64,000 bases of DNA from Acidobacteriota bacterium (GTDB lineage Bacteria; Acidobacteriota; Thermoanaerobaculia; Gp7-AA8), in NCBI GenBank assembly GCA_003223645.1, contig QHVT01000008.1, positions 1-64,000 of the forward strand. Direction: 5' to 3'. Of this stretch, positions 26,570-35,367 are shown piece by piece. The stretch's first letter is position 1. Each line of letters begins with the position of its first letter. Both the position numbers and the translations under genes were made by a program. Below the pieces are notes generated by a model, which saw only the letters and a program-made list of their open reading frames with translations, was not told where the DNA came from and searched no databases.

Positions 26570-27464
26570 GGAATGGATCGTTGAGGCGAACGGGCTGCGA
26601 AAAACATATGACGGATTCGAGGCGCTCGGCGGTCTCGATCTCCAGGTGCCGCGCGGATCGATCTGCGGTTTCCTCGGACGCAACGGCGCCGGGAAAACGA
26701 CGACGATCAAGATCCTCCTCGGCATGACGGCGCCGGCGTCCGGCAGCGCGCGCGTGTTCGGACTCGACGCGACGCAGGCGCAGCCGAGCGTGGAGATCCG
26801 CAGGCGGACGGGATTCGTCAGCGAGGACAAGGACCTCTACGACTCGATGACCGTCGCGGAGATCACGCGCTTCACCGCGTCGTTCTATCCGCGCTGGCGG
26901 CGCGATCTCCAAGAGAAGTATCTGCGCAGGTTCGAGCTGCCGCAGGAGCGCAGAGTGAAGGCGCTGTCGCGCGGCATGCGGACGAAGCTCGCGCTGATGC
27001 TTGCGCTCTGTCGCGGCGCGGAATTGTTGATTCTCGACGAGCCGACGTCAGGACTCGATCCGGCGATGGCGGAGGAAGTGCTGCAGGCGCTCGTCGGTCA
27101 CGTTGCGCGCGAAGAGATGACGATCTTCTTCTCGTCGCACCAGCTCACGGAAGTCGATCAGATCGGAGATCGCATCGTCATCATCGACCGCGGCCGCGCG
27201 GTGGTGACGGGCGCGCTCGACGATCTGCGCGAGAGCTTCCGCCGCGTGCAGCTCGTGTTCGACGGCGCGGCGCCGGCGGCGGAATTCCGCGCGGCGAACA
27301 TCACGCGCGTGCAGCGCAACGGCCGCGTGATCTCGCTGCTCGTGAGCGCGAACGCGGACGCGGTCGTCGACGAGGCGCGCGCGTGGAACCCGGCGTCGAT
27401 CGAAGTCACGCCGGTGACGCTCAAGGAGATTTTTCTCGAAAGTATCCGAATGGAGGGCGACTGA
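26562..27464 (+). CDS. ABC transporter ATPase
   Basis: 300 residues. GTG start with AGGAGG 9 nt upstream. Walker A GRNGAGKTTT, signature degenerate (ALSRGMRTKLAL in place of LSGGQ), Walker B LLILDEPTSGLDP, and the H-loop in FFSSHQLTEVD. The C-terminal extension after residue 215 is typical of exporters of the CcmA/NatA type. It pairs with the membrane protein two bases downstream. Substrate unknown; YtrA-type operons often respond to cell-wall-active compounds, an inference only. Confidence 0.9.
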   Translation: MAEEWIVEANGLRKTYDGFEALGGLDLQVPRGSICGFLGRNGAGKTTTIKILLGMTAPASGSARVFGLDATQAQPSVEIRRRTGFVSEDKDLYDSMTVAEITRFTASFYPRWRRDLQEKYLRRFELPQERRVKALSRGMRTKLALMLALCRGAELLILDEPTSGLDPAMAEEVLQALVGHVAREEMTIFFSSHQLTEVDQIGDRIVIIDRGRAVVTGALDDLRESFRRVQLVFDGAAPAAEFRAANITRVQRNGRVISLLVSANADAVVDEARAWNPASIEVTPVTLKEIFLESIRMEGD

Positions 27465-27465
27465 C

Positions 27466-28224
27466 ATGCTCTGGTACAAGTCGTGGCTCGAGACGCGCTG
27501 GCGTTTTTTCATCGGACTGGGACTGCTCATCTGTTCGGCGATGGGCGGCGTCTTCACCTACCCGCACTTCATGAAGTTGATGGCGTCGGTGCCGATGCCG
27601 AATCTGCCGGGCCGGATCGGTGAGCGCATCCACGAAGCGGTCGCGCTCGCGCACACCTATCGCGGCTTCGTCTGGTCGCAATGGTGGCGGCAGAACCTCG
27701 CGCAGACCGGCACTCTCTTCGCGATCCTCCTCGGCATCGCGAGTTTGTTCTCGCCGTCGCGCGGCGCGCTCTTCACGCTGTCGCTTCCCGCGTCGCGCAA
27801 GCGTCTGATGGGCACGCGCGCGATGACGGGACTCGGCGAGCTGTTCGTCATCGCGATCATCCCGTCGCTCCTGATTCCGCTCCTCGCGCCGGCGATCGGC
27901 GAGCGCTACAACGCGGGCGACGCACTCGTGCACGCGGCGTGTTTCTTCGTCGTCGCGACCACGTTCTTCTGCCTCGCGCTGCTGTTGTCGACGGTGTTCA
28001 GCGATCCGTGGCGGCCGCTCCTCATCACGCTGGGCATCGCGATCGTGATCGGCATCGCCGATCAGATTCTCGAAGTGCCATTCGTCGGCGTGTTCCGCGT
28101 GATGAGCGGCGAGAGCTGGTTCCGCAGCGGACGACTTCCGTGGCTCGGACTCGCCGGCAGCATCGCGGCATCCGCATTCATTTACTACGGCGCGCTCGTC
28201 AACCTCACGCGCCGCGACTTTTAA
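27466..28224 (+). CDS. ABC-2 type membrane subunit
   Basis: 252 residues with about six membrane helices: FFIGLGLLICSAMGGVF, TGTLFAILLGIASLF, a pair around LFVIAIIPSLLIPLL, HAACFFVVATTFFCLALLLS, PLLITLGIAIVIGIADQIL and the last IAASAFIYYGALVNL. A large extracytoplasmic loop lies between helices 1 and 2. Two bases after the ATPase stop, so it is the partner permease. A family D palindrome follows its stop. Confidence 0.82.
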   Translation: MLWYKSWLETRWRFFIGLGLLICSAMGGVFTYPHFMKLMASVPMPNLPGRIGERIHEAVALAHTYRGFVWSQWWRQNLAQTGTLFAILLGIASLFSPSRGALFTLSLPASRKRLMGTRAMTGLGELFVIAIIPSLLIPLLAPAIGERYNAGDALVHAACFFVVATTFFCLALLLSTVFSDPWRPLLITLGIAIVIGIADQILEVPFVGVFRVMSGESWFRSGRLPWLGLAGSIAASAFIYYGALVNLTRRDF

Positions 28225-28225
28225 C

Positions 28226-28285
28226 GGTGTAGCGCAGGCTTTCCAGCCTGCGACCGGGAGGCAGGCTGGAAAGCCTGCCCCACAC
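28226..28285. repeat. Family D palindrome (copy 1)
   Basis: GGTGTAGCGCAGGCTTTCCA with its complement ending GGAAAGCCTGCCCCACAC. Arms are CAGGCTTTCCAGCCTG-like. Other copies: 36986-37046 (inside a hydrolase gene) and a half copy at 40989-41016. Confidence 0.8.
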
Positions 28286-28305
28286 GAGAAGAAAGGAAAA
28301 ACCTC

Positions 28306-29082
28306 ATGCGCATTCGTGCGATCACACTCGTCGTGTCTCTACTCGTCTGCTTCTCGATGCGCGCGCAGAGCGGTCATTGGGAAGGCGTCTCCGCGCCGCT
28401 CACGTTTCATCGCGACGCAGCAAGTGGAGCGGCGCCCGCTTCGGGCGCCGGGATCTCGCGAGAGGTCGGCGGCCGAAGCGGCCGCCGCTCCACTGATCCA
28501 TCCGAGACGCTCATCGATCGATGGGCGTCTGCCGTCGGCGGACGAGAAAAAATCGCAGCGCTGAAGTCGATCTATCGCGAGGCCACGATCGACGTGATGG
28601 GACACACGGGAACGATTCACGTGTGGCACACGATGGACGGCAAGTATCGGAAGGAAGAGCAGGTCGCGACGTTCTCGACGGTCGAGACGTTCGACGGCAC
28701 AAACGGCACAGTCCAGCAGGGCGACGGCGCGCCGCGCGCGATGAGCGCGAGCGAAGCGGCGGTGGCGAAATCGAAAGCGTTCGCGAATGCGAATGCGATG
28801 TTCTTCGCGTTCTTTCCCGACAAGCGCCGCGGCAGCGTCAGCTACGACGGCGACACGATCGTGCTGCATCCCGAAGGCGGCGTGGAGTGGCGCGTGACGC
28901 TCGATCCGCAGACGTCACTGCCGAAGACGATGACGCACGTCGAGAACGATCGACTCGTGACCGTCACGTTCGTTGCGTATGAGAGCGTCGACGGGATCAC
29001 GATCGAAAAAGAGATTCAGCGCGGACCGGTCGGCGCGGTGATCCGGTTTACGAAGACGGTGTTCAACGCGGCGATGCCGTAG
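28306..29082 (+). CDS. Secreted protein with LolA-like fold, carrying a family A repeat in frame
   Basis: 258 residues. RBS AAAGGAAA, then signal peptide MRIRAITLVVSLLVCFSMRA. Residues about 40-63 come from an in-frame family A palindrome (SGAAPASGAG, then GRSGRRST). The mature part (ETLIDRWASAVGGREKIAAL, VMGHTGTIHVWHTMDGKYRKE, MTHVENDRLVTVTFVAYESV) resembles outer-membrane lipoprotein-sorting or DUF4292-like beta proteins. It may bind a lipophilic ligand for the ABC exporter just upstream. Assignment of the fold is tentative. Confidence 0.6.
   Translation: MRIRAITLVVSLLVCFSMRAQSGHWEGVSAPLTFHRDAASGAAPASGAGISREVGGRSGRRSTDPSETLIDRWASAVGGREKIAALKSIYREATIDVMGHTGTIHVWHTMDGKYRKEEQVATFSTVETFDGTNGTVQQGDGAPRAMSASEAAVAKSKAFANANAMFFAFFPDKRRGSVSYDGDTIVLHPEGGVEWRVTLDPQTSLPKTMTHVENDRLVTVTFVAYESVDGITIEKEIQRGPVGAVIRFTKTVFNAAMP
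28424..28493. repeat. Family A palindrome in coding frame
   Basis: A 70-bp element: GTGGAGC outer arm, inner GGCGCCCGCTTCGGGCGCC hairpin, second inner GGCGGCCGAAGCGGCCGCC hairpin, GCTCCAC outer arm. Read as GT-GGA-GCG-GCG, the same phase as the copies in the E1 and FG-GAP genes. Confidence 0.9.
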
Positions 29083-29291
29083 TCTTTGGACTGCGGCGGC
29101 TGCCGCCGCCGCTTTTCTACACCATAACAAACACCGTCATCCTGAGCTGCGTGAGACAGCGAAGGATCTCCGAATACGCAAACCTTTCGCATTTAGAGAT
29201 CCTTCGGCGTCTCCGCGCCTCAGGATGACGGTGATGACGGTGTTGTCATTCGTGTGTACAAAAGCGGCAGCGCAGCTGCCGCAGTCCAAAG
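29083..29291. repeat. Composite palindrome filling the gap between two convergent stop codons
   Basis: The left arm (CTTTGGACTGCGGC, CCGCTTTTCTACA, ACACCGTCATC) is matched by an inverted right arm (GATGACGGTGTTGT, TGTACAAAAGCGG, GCCGCAGTCCAAAG). Inside is a smaller hairpin with GAAGGATCTCCGAATACG and GAGATCCTTCGG. It runs almost exactly from one stop codon to the other and may act as a two-way terminator. Confidence 0.8.
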
Positions 29292-31715
29292 TTAGAAAAT
29301 CGGCGCGTACTTCTTCGGGCTCGCCTCGCGCAGCAGCTCGTACACGCTCGCGAAGATCGTCTCGCGATTCGGCTTCGACCAGTAGTCGCCGTCGGAGCCG
29401 TACGAGGGGCGGTGTTCTTTCGCGGGGATGGTGAGCGGCTCGGAGTCGAGCCAGTCGTAGCCGTGATCGCGCTCCAGGACCTGCTGCATCATGAATGCGG
29501 TCGCGCCGCCGGGGACGTCTTCGTCGATGAACGCGACGCGACTCGTTTTCTTCAGCGACTCGACGATGACGCCGCGGACGTCGAACGGGAGCAGCGTCTG
29601 CACGTCGATGACTTCGGCGTCGATGCCGCGATGCGTGAGGAGCTCGACGGCTTCCATCACGATGCGCAGCGTCGCGCCGTAGGAGACGAGCGTGACGTCG
29701 GATCCCTCGCGAATGATTTCGGGGACGCCGAGGGGCAGCGTGAAGTCGGCGATGTTCGAGGGGAGTTTTTCTTTCGTGCGATAGCCGTTCAATACCTCGA
29801 CGACGATCGCAGGGTTGTCGCCGCCCAGCAGCGTGTTGTAGAAGCCGGCCGCCTGCGTCATGTTGCGCGGGACGCACACGTGCATGCCGCGCAGGAGGCT
29901 GAGGATCGCCGCCATCGGCGAGCCGGAGTGCCAGATGCCTTCGAGTCGATGTCCGCGCGTGCGGATGATGACCGGCGCTTTCTGTCCGCCGGCGGAGCGC
30001 CAGCGCAGGCATGCGAGATCGTCGGAAAGAATCTGCAGCGCATACAAGACGTAGTCGAGATATTGGATCTCCGCAATCGGACGGAGTCCGCGCAGCGAGG
30101 CTCCGATCGCCTGGCCGGCAATCGTGCACTCGCGGATGCCGGTGTCCATCACGCGGCCGATGCCGTACTTTTCCTGAAGGCCGAGGCAACCCTGATTGAC
30201 GTCGCCGAGCTTGCCGACGTCTTCGCCGAAGATGACGATGCGCGGATCGCGGCGCAGCGCGTGATCGAAGCAGTGGTTGAGGATCTCGAAGCCGTTGAGC
30301 GTTGGGGTGTCGTCCGCGTATTGGGCGGGGACTTCTTCGACGGGCGCGGTTTCGCTGTAGAGATGCGAGTCGTAGCGGTGGTCGCCTTCGCGAAGTTTGG
30401 TTCGCAGCCAAGTACCGGCGGCCGAAGCGGCCGCCGCTCCACTGATTAGCGCGGATGCAACGGCTCGCACCGCGTCGCGCCGATATGGCGACTGATTGCG
30501 CTGCAATTCGCTTTTCAGATCGTGTGCGCCGAGCTCCTCGAGCAATGAAATGGCCTCGCGCACTTCGGCATCGATCGGCGCGCGGTACGCGTCCCACGCT
30601 TTTCGCTGTGCGGCGCGGACGACGGCGACGTCTTCTTTCTCCATCGCGTCGAGCTCTTCGACGTTGGCGATTCCCTGGGCGATCATCCACTCGCGCATTT
30701 TCTGGATGCCGTCGAATGCGGTCTCCCACTCGAGGCGCTCTTTCGATTTGTAGCGCTCATGGCTTCCCGACGTCGAGTGTCCCTGCGGCTGCGTGACCTC
30801 GGTGACGTGGATGATCGCCGGCACGTGCTGCTGCCGCACGATCGTCGCCGCGGCGATGTAGGTCTCGCACAGCGCGGCGTAGTCCCATCCTTTGACCGAG
30901 TAGATGTCGAATCCCTGTTTCGATTTCGGCTCGCGCTGAAATCCTTTCAGCAGCTCGGAGAGATTGCTCTTCGTGATCTGGAATTCGTTCGGCACGGAGA
31001 TGCCGTAGCCGTCGTCCCAGATCGAGACGATCATCGGGATGCCAAGGACGCCGGCGGCGTTGAGCGACTCCCAAAACATCCCTTCGGCGCAGCTGGCGTT
31101 GCCGATCGAGCCCCACGCGATCTCGTCGCCGTTGCGCGAGAACGCGCTGATGTCGAAGTCCAGGAGAGCGTGCGTCCCGCCCGCCCCCGATGGGCGGGCG
31201 GGACGCCCGCTCTCCTCGGAGTCGATCCGGAGGTCGCGGTAGAGCTTCGATGCCCATGCGAGTCCGACGAGACGCGGCATCTGCGAGCCGGTCGGCGAGA
31301 CGTCGGCGGAAATGTTGTACGCATCCGTCTGCCGCGTCCACGATCCGTCCGGATTCAGAAGGCGCGACGCGAAATGCGCGTTCATCGAGCGGCCGCCCGA
31401 CCACGGATCGTGTTCGACGTCCGCGTCCGCATACAACTGCGCGAAAAATTCTTCGAGCGTGCCCGCGCCGAGGGCGAGGAGCAGCGTTTGATCGCGATAG
31501 TAGCCGGAGCGCCAGTCGCCTTTGCGGAACGCGCGAGCCCACGCCAGCTGCGGGATTTCTTTCCCGTCACCGAAGATGCCGAACTTCGCCTTGCCGGTCA
31601 GCACTTCGCGGCGGCCGATGAGACTCGCCTGCCGGCTGCGTACGGCGACGCGGTAGTCGTCGATGATGCTCTCGCGCGTGAACTGCGTGCGCGTCAAGGT
31701 CTCGGGTGTGGACAC
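29292..31715 (-). CDS. Fused alpha/beta E1 of a 2-oxo-acid (branched-chain type) dehydrogenase
   Basis: 807 residues from GTG 31715, which has GGAGAG 5 nt upstream. The alpha part carries the thiamine-diphosphate region IAWGSIGNASCAEGMFWESL, with the usual GDG changed to GSI as in other fused E1 proteins, then PMIVSIWDDGYGISVP. The beta part (about 450-800) has FGEDVGKLGDVNQGCLGLQE, RVMDTGIRECTIAGQAIGA, VSYGATLRIVMEAVELL and EDVPGGATAFMMQQVLE. It would decarboxylate 2-oxo acids and transfer the acyl group to an E2, not present nearby. Two palindromic repeats lie in frame (31161-31219 and 30417-30442), the second in the alpha-beta linker. Confidence 0.88.
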   Translation of the reverse strand: MSTPETLTRTQFTRESIIDDYRVAVRSRQASLIGRREVLTGKAKFGIFGDGKEIPQLAWARAFRKGDWRSGYYRDQTLLLALGAGTLEEFFAQLYADADVEHDPWSGGRSMNAHFASRLLNPDGSWTRQTDAYNISADVSPTGSQMPRLVGLAWASKLYRDLRIDSEESGRPARPSGAGGTHALLDFDISAFSRNGDEIAWGSIGNASCAEGMFWESLNAAGVLGIPMIVSIWDDGYGISVPNEFQITKSNLSELLKGFQREPKSKQGFDIYSVKGWDYAALCETYIAAATIVRQQHVPAIIHVTEVTQPQGHSTSGSHERYKSKERLEWETAFDGIQKMREWMIAQGIANVEELDAMEKEDVAVVRAAQRKAWDAYRAPIDAEVREAISLLEELGAHDLKSELQRNQSPYRRDAVRAVASALISGAAAASAAGTWLRTKLREGDHRYDSHLYSETAPVEEVPAQYADDTPTLNGFEILNHCFDHALRRDPRIVIFGEDVGKLGDVNQGCLGLQEKYGIGRVMDTGIRECTIAGQAIGASLRGLRPIAEIQYLDYVLYALQILSDDLACLRWRSAGGQKAPVIIRTRGHRLEGIWHSGSPMAAILSLLRGMHVCVPRNMTQAAGFYNTLLGGDNPAIVVEVLNGYRTKEKLPSNIADFTLPLGVPEIIREGSDVTLVSYGATLRIVMEAVELLTHRGIDAEVIDVQTLLPFDVRGVIVESLKKTSRVAFIDEDVPGGATAFMMQQVLERDHGYDWLDSEPLTIPAKEHRPSYGSDGDYWSKPNRETIFASVYELLREASPKKYAPIF
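30417..30442. repeat. Half copy of family A inside the E1 linker
   Basis: Only the GGCGGCCGAAGCGGCCGCC half plus the GCTCCAC outer arm remains. In the E1 frame it encodes SGAAAASAAG, in the poorly conserved linker between the alpha and beta parts. Confidence 0.8.
31161..31219. repeat. Family E palindrome in frame inside E1 alpha
   Basis: AGGAGAGCGTGCGTCCCGCC with its complement GGCGGGACGCCCGCTCTCCT, around CGCCCCCGATGGGCG. Encodes ESGRPARPSGAGGTHALLD. A second copy, intergenic, is at 38352-38410. Confidence 0.85.
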
Positions 31716-31845
31716 GTCTACTCTCCGAATCGCTGGGTCAGGAAAGTCGACGCCCGGCGCGGGTCGCCGCTTCAACGGGCGAATCGTAGCACGCCGCCTG
31801 AGGCCGGATTCCGCTAGAGTAACCGCCGCGGTCCAAGGAGCTTTC

Positions 31846-33753
31846 ATGGAAGAGTTCACGCTTCGGCAGCGGCTTCGCTACGCGTTCGACAACACGCTGT
31901 CCCGCGGCACGCCCGCCCTCATCGCCTGGCTGGCGATCGTGTCGGTCGTCTTCATCGCCATCGGCGCGGTGCTGCTGGTGATCACCGGCAGCGCGCCACA
32001 GGGCGAGAACGGCGCTCATCTCTCGTTTCCCGAGCTGATGTGGCACAACCTGATGCGGACGCTCGACGCCGGAACGATGGGCGGCGATGCGGGATCGGCG
32101 GTCTATCTACTGATCATGTTGTGCGTGACGCTGGGCGGCGTCTTCATCGTCGGCACGCTGATCGGCTTGATCAGCAACGGCGTCGGCAACCAGATCGACG
32201 AGCTGCGCAAGGGACGATCGGTCGTCGCGGAGCGCGGTCACATCGTCATCCTCGGATGGAACGCACAGATCTTCGCCATCGTGAAGGAGCTGATCCTCGG
32301 CAACGAGAATCGGAAGCGGAACCGGATCGTGATCATGGCAGATCGCGACAAAGTGGGGATGGAGGACGAGATCCGCGAGCGCATCGACGATTTGAAAACG
32401 ACGCGCGTCGTTTGCCGGCGCGGCAGCCCGATCGATCTCGGCGATCTGAAGATCGTGAACTTCAACGCCGCGCGCGCGTTCGTCGTGCTCTCGCCCGAAG
32501 AAGCGGATGCCGACAGCGAAGTGATCAAAGCGATTCTCGCGATCACGAACCATCCGCAGCGGAGAGCGGAGAAGTTTCACATCGTTGCCGAGATTCACGA
32601 TCGCAAGAACCTCGAGCCGGCGCGACTCGTCGGACGCGATGAAGCGCAGCTGATCGATACCGGCGACGTCATCGCGCGCGTCGTCGCGCAGACGTGCCGG
32701 CAGACGGGACTCTCGACCGTCTATACCGAGCTGCTCGACTACGGCGGCGACGAGATCTATTTCAAAGAAGACCCGGCGCTGACCGGACTCTCGTTCTCGG
32801 ATGCGCTGGCCGCGTTCACCGATTCATCGCTGATCGGCGTGAAAACGCGCGACGGAGTCGTGCAGCTCAATCCGCCGATGACGCAGGCATTCGCGGCGGG
32901 CGATGCCGCAATCGTCATCGCGAAGGATCTCGAGTCCGTGCAGGTGAAGAAGTCGTCACCGCGCATCGACGCCGCACTGCTGGCCGAGCGCGCGGCCGCG
33001 AACGGCGCGCCCGAGCGCACGCTGCTCCTCGGCTGGAACGCACGCGCGCCGATCATCATCCGCGAGCTCGACAACTACGCGGCAGCGGGATCGACGTTGA
33101 TGGTCGTCGCGGAAGGCGACGGCATTTCCGAATCGATTGAGGAACTGCGCGCGTCCCTCGGCCGCTATTCCGTCGAGTACCGCGCCGCCGACACGACCGA
33201 CCGCGCGACGCTCGAGTCGATCAGCCCGGAGAGCTTCGAGCACATCATCGTCCTCTGCTACACCGAGCGGCTGCCGGTGCAGAAGGCCGACGCGAAGACG
33301 CTCGTCACGCTGCTGCATCTGCGCGACATCGAGATGAAGAGCGGCGCGAACCGCTATTCGATCGTCACGGAGATGCTCGACGTGCGGAATCGCGAGCTCG
33401 CGGAGATCACGCAGGCCGACGACTTCATCGTCAGCGAGAAGCTCACCAGCCTGCTGATGGCGCAGGTGACGGAGAACAAGGACCTCAACGCGGTGTTCGC
33501 CGACATCTTCGACGCCGACGGATCGGAGATCTACCTGAAGCCGGCCGGCGACTACGTGGCCCTCGGCAAGAGCATGAGCTACTGGCACGTGGTCGACTCG
33601 GCGCGGCGGCGCGGACACGTCGCGATCGGTTATCGTCTCGCCGCGAAGAGCAACGACGCGGCGCATGGATATGGCGTTACCGTCAATCCCGTGAAAGACA
33701 CCAGCGTCACGTTCGCGACGGAAGATCGCGTGATCGTGATCGCGGAGGACTGA
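31846..33753 (+). CDS. CASTOR/POLLUX-type ion channel with RCK-like domains
   Basis: 635 residues. ATG 31846 follows AAGGAG by 5 nt. Two membrane helices (PALIAWLAIVSVVFIAIGAV; SAVYLLIMLCVTLGGVFIVG) flank a pore-like segment with LMRTLDAGTMGGDAGS. Two Rossmann-like RCK/TrkA_N modules follow: GHIVILGWNAQIFAIVKEL with IMADRDK, and TLLLGWNARAPIIIRELDN with MVVAEGD. This is the layout of the plant CASTOR/POLLUX/DMI1 family and its bacterial relatives, a ligand-gated cation channel. Probably co-transcribed with the bPH gene 3 bp downstream. Confidence 0.85.
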   Translation: MEEFTLRQRLRYAFDNTLSRGTPALIAWLAIVSVVFIAIGAVLLVITGSAPQGENGAHLSFPELMWHNLMRTLDAGTMGGDAGSAVYLLIMLCVTLGGVFIVGTLIGLISNGVGNQIDELRKGRSVVAERGHIVILGWNAQIFAIVKELILGNENRKRNRIVIMADRDKVGMEDEIRERIDDLKTTRVVCRRGSPIDLGDLKIVNFNAARAFVVLSPEEADADSEVIKAILAITNHPQRRAEKFHIVAEIHDRKNLEPARLVGRDEAQLIDTGDVIARVVAQTCRQTGLSTVYTELLDYGGDEIYFKEDPALTGLSFSDALAAFTDSSLIGVKTRDGVVQLNPPMTQAFAAGDAAIVIAKDLESVQVKKSSPRIDAALLAERAAANGAPERTLLLGWNARAPIIIRELDNYAAAGSTLMVVAEGDGISESIEELRASLGRYSVEYRAADTTDRATLESISPESFEHIIVLCYTERLPVQKADAKTLVTLLHLRDIEMKSGANRYSIVTEMLDVRNRELAEITQADDFIVSEKLTSLLMAQVTENKDLNAVFADIFDADGSEIYLKPAGDYVALGKSMSYWHVVDSARRRGHVAIGYRLAAKSNDAAHGYGVTVNPVKDTSVTFATEDRVIVIAED

Positions 33754-33756
33754 TGC

Positions 33757-34350
33757 ATGGCATACGTCGACGAGAACCTGCTGCCCGCTGAGCGCGTGGT
33801 ATATCGCGCGCATCTGCATCCGATCATCTACGCGGGACCGTTCGCGCTCGCGCTCGGAGCCGTCGCGCTGTTCGCGTTCGCGTTCATGCGCGGAGATCTG
33901 CCGGTGCTGATGTGGGCGGCGCTGCCGATCATCGTCATCGCGCTCGTGCTGGCGCTGATTCAGCTCATTCACTCGCGCAGCTCCGAGTTCGCGGTGACGA
34001 ATCGCCGCGTGGTGATCAAGACGGGCGTGATCCGCCGTCACACGCTCGAATTGCTGCTGCCGAAAGTCGAAGGCATCGGCGTCGATCAGACCATCATCGG
34101 CCGCCTGCTGAACCTCGGCACCATCGTCGTGATCGGCACCGGCGGCTCGAAAGAAGAGTTCGCACAGATCGCCAACCCGCTCGAGTTCCGCCACCAGGTG
34201 CAGGCGCAGACCGCGGACATCCTCGAGCCGGAAATCGCTCCCCGCGCGCCGCAGAATCTCGCCGGCCCGTTCTGCAGCAAATGCGGCGCGCAGAACCCGG
34301 GCGAAGCGAGTTTCTGCTTCAAGTGCGGGACGAAGCTGGTGACGACGTAG
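33757..34350 (+). CDS. Membrane bPH-domain protein with C-terminal zinc ribbon
   Basis: 197 residues. Two helices (PIIYAGPFALALGAVALFAF; LMWAALPIIVIALVLALIQL) precede a bacterial PH (DUF304-like) domain: SEFAVTNRRVVIKTGVIRRH, LLPKVEGIGVDQTIIGRLLN, GTIVVIGTGGS. The last 30 residues form a zinc ribbon, FCSKCGAQNPGEASFCFKCG. It starts 3 bp after the channel stop codon, so the two proteins probably act together at the membrane. Confidence 0.85.
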   Translation: MAYVDENLLPAERVVYRAHLHPIIYAGPFALALGAVALFAFAFMRGDLPVLMWAALPIIVIALVLALIQLIHSRSSEFAVTNRRVVIKTGVIRRHTLELLLPKVEGIGVDQTIIGRLLNLGTIVVIGTGGSKEEFAQIANPLEFRHQVQAQTADILEPEIAPRAPQNLAGPFCSKCGAQNPGEASFCFKCGTKLVTT

Positions 34351-34439
34351 GGCGCCGAGGACGGCGACGACGCCGCCTTCGCTGCTCGCCTTCGTCAACT
34401 GTTAACCGCGACCACGTCCGGAGCGTTCTCAGTGGCAAC

Positions 34440-35252
34440 ATGAACCGCGCCGGATTGAAATGGCCCATCGCCGCTGTGTTCCTGGCCATCGCGATCACAT
34501 CGACGATGGACGCGACCGGCTTCACGGTTTTCAGCGCGTTGCCGCTTTTCGCTCTCACCGCAGGACTGTGGATCGTCCAGCGGATGTCACGAGGCGAAGT
34601 GGGCCTGCGATTCGGAAGGCCACGCGACTACGGGCTGGCGCTGCTCCATCCGCTTCTCGTGATCGGCGCTCTGACCGTGATCGCCGTCTCGGCCAGCGCC
34701 GGACACCTCGACCACGTTCCGTGGAAGCGCATCGGCACTCGCGTGCTGATCAGCGCACTGCTCGGCCCGATCATGGGTCTCCTGACCGAGGAGGGCTTCT
34801 TTCGCGGCGCGTTGTGGGCGTCGTTGAAACGGGCAGGGCGATCGGATGTCATGGTTCTTCTCTGGACGAGTCTCGCATTCGCCCTGTGGCATATCTCGGC
34901 CGTCGTCCTCAATACCGGCTTCAATCCACCGCCGTCTCAAGTGCCGCTCTTTCTCGTCAACGCGTTCGTGATGGGAGCGATCTGGGGTTGCCTGCGCGCG
35001 ATCTCGGGCTCGATCATCGTCTCGAGCGTCTGCCACAGCATCTGGAACGCGATCGCCTATTCCCTCTATGGATTCGGCACGAAAGTCGGCGCCCTCGGCG
35101 TTCGCGACACGTCGCTCTTCGCCCCCGAAGTCGGCCTGCTCGGTCTCATTCTGAACGTCGTGTTCCTCGCGATCGTGTTCGCGTGGTGGAGACGCAACGC
35201 CCGGCATGACGCCGCGCTCCCGAACCTCGCCGCGCCGGCCGCGATCGGATAG
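34440..35252 (+). CDS. CPBP-family intramembrane metalloprotease
   Basis: 270 residues with about eight hydrophobic segments. The three CPBP motifs are present: EEGFFRGALW (EExxxR) near residue 116, FALWHISAVV (FxxxH) and SSVCHSIWNAIAY (HxxxN). CPBP/Rce1-like proteases act in CAAX processing, bacteriocin immunity or membrane-protein turnover; substrate here unknown. The ribosome site before ATG 34440 is weak. It ends convergently with the YHS-like gene. Confidence 0.88.
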   Translation: MNRAGLKWPIAAVFLAIAITSTMDATGFTVFSALPLFALTAGLWIVQRMSRGEVGLRFGRPRDYGLALLHPLLVIGALTVIAVSASAGHLDHVPWKRIGTRVLISALLGPIMGLLTEEGFFRGALWASLKRAGRSDVMVLLWTSLAFALWHISAVVLNTGFNPPPSQVPLFLVNAFVMGAIWGCLRAISGSIIVSSVCHSIWNAIAYSLYGFGTKVGALGVRDTSLFAPEVGLLGLILNVVFLAIVFAWWRRNARHDAALPNLAAPAAIG

Positions 35253-35331
35253 GACCGCGAACCCGCCGCAAACGCACCGACGGCGATGGCTACGTGATCA
35301 GAGCGGTGATCACTGTGAATTGATCGAATGA

Positions 35332-35365
35332 GCAACGCCGCAGATCGCACGATCTGCGGCGTTGC
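35332..35365. terminator. Long inverted repeat between convergent genes
   Basis: GCAACGCCGCAGATCG (35332-35347) pairs perfectly with CGATCTGCGGCGTTGC (35350-35365): a 16-bp stem around CA. It lies 3 bp beyond the stop of the YHS-like gene and 80 bp beyond the CPBP stop. No long T-run follows on either strand, so intrinsic termination is plausible but not certain. Confidence 0.45.
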
Positions 35366-35367
35366 GG

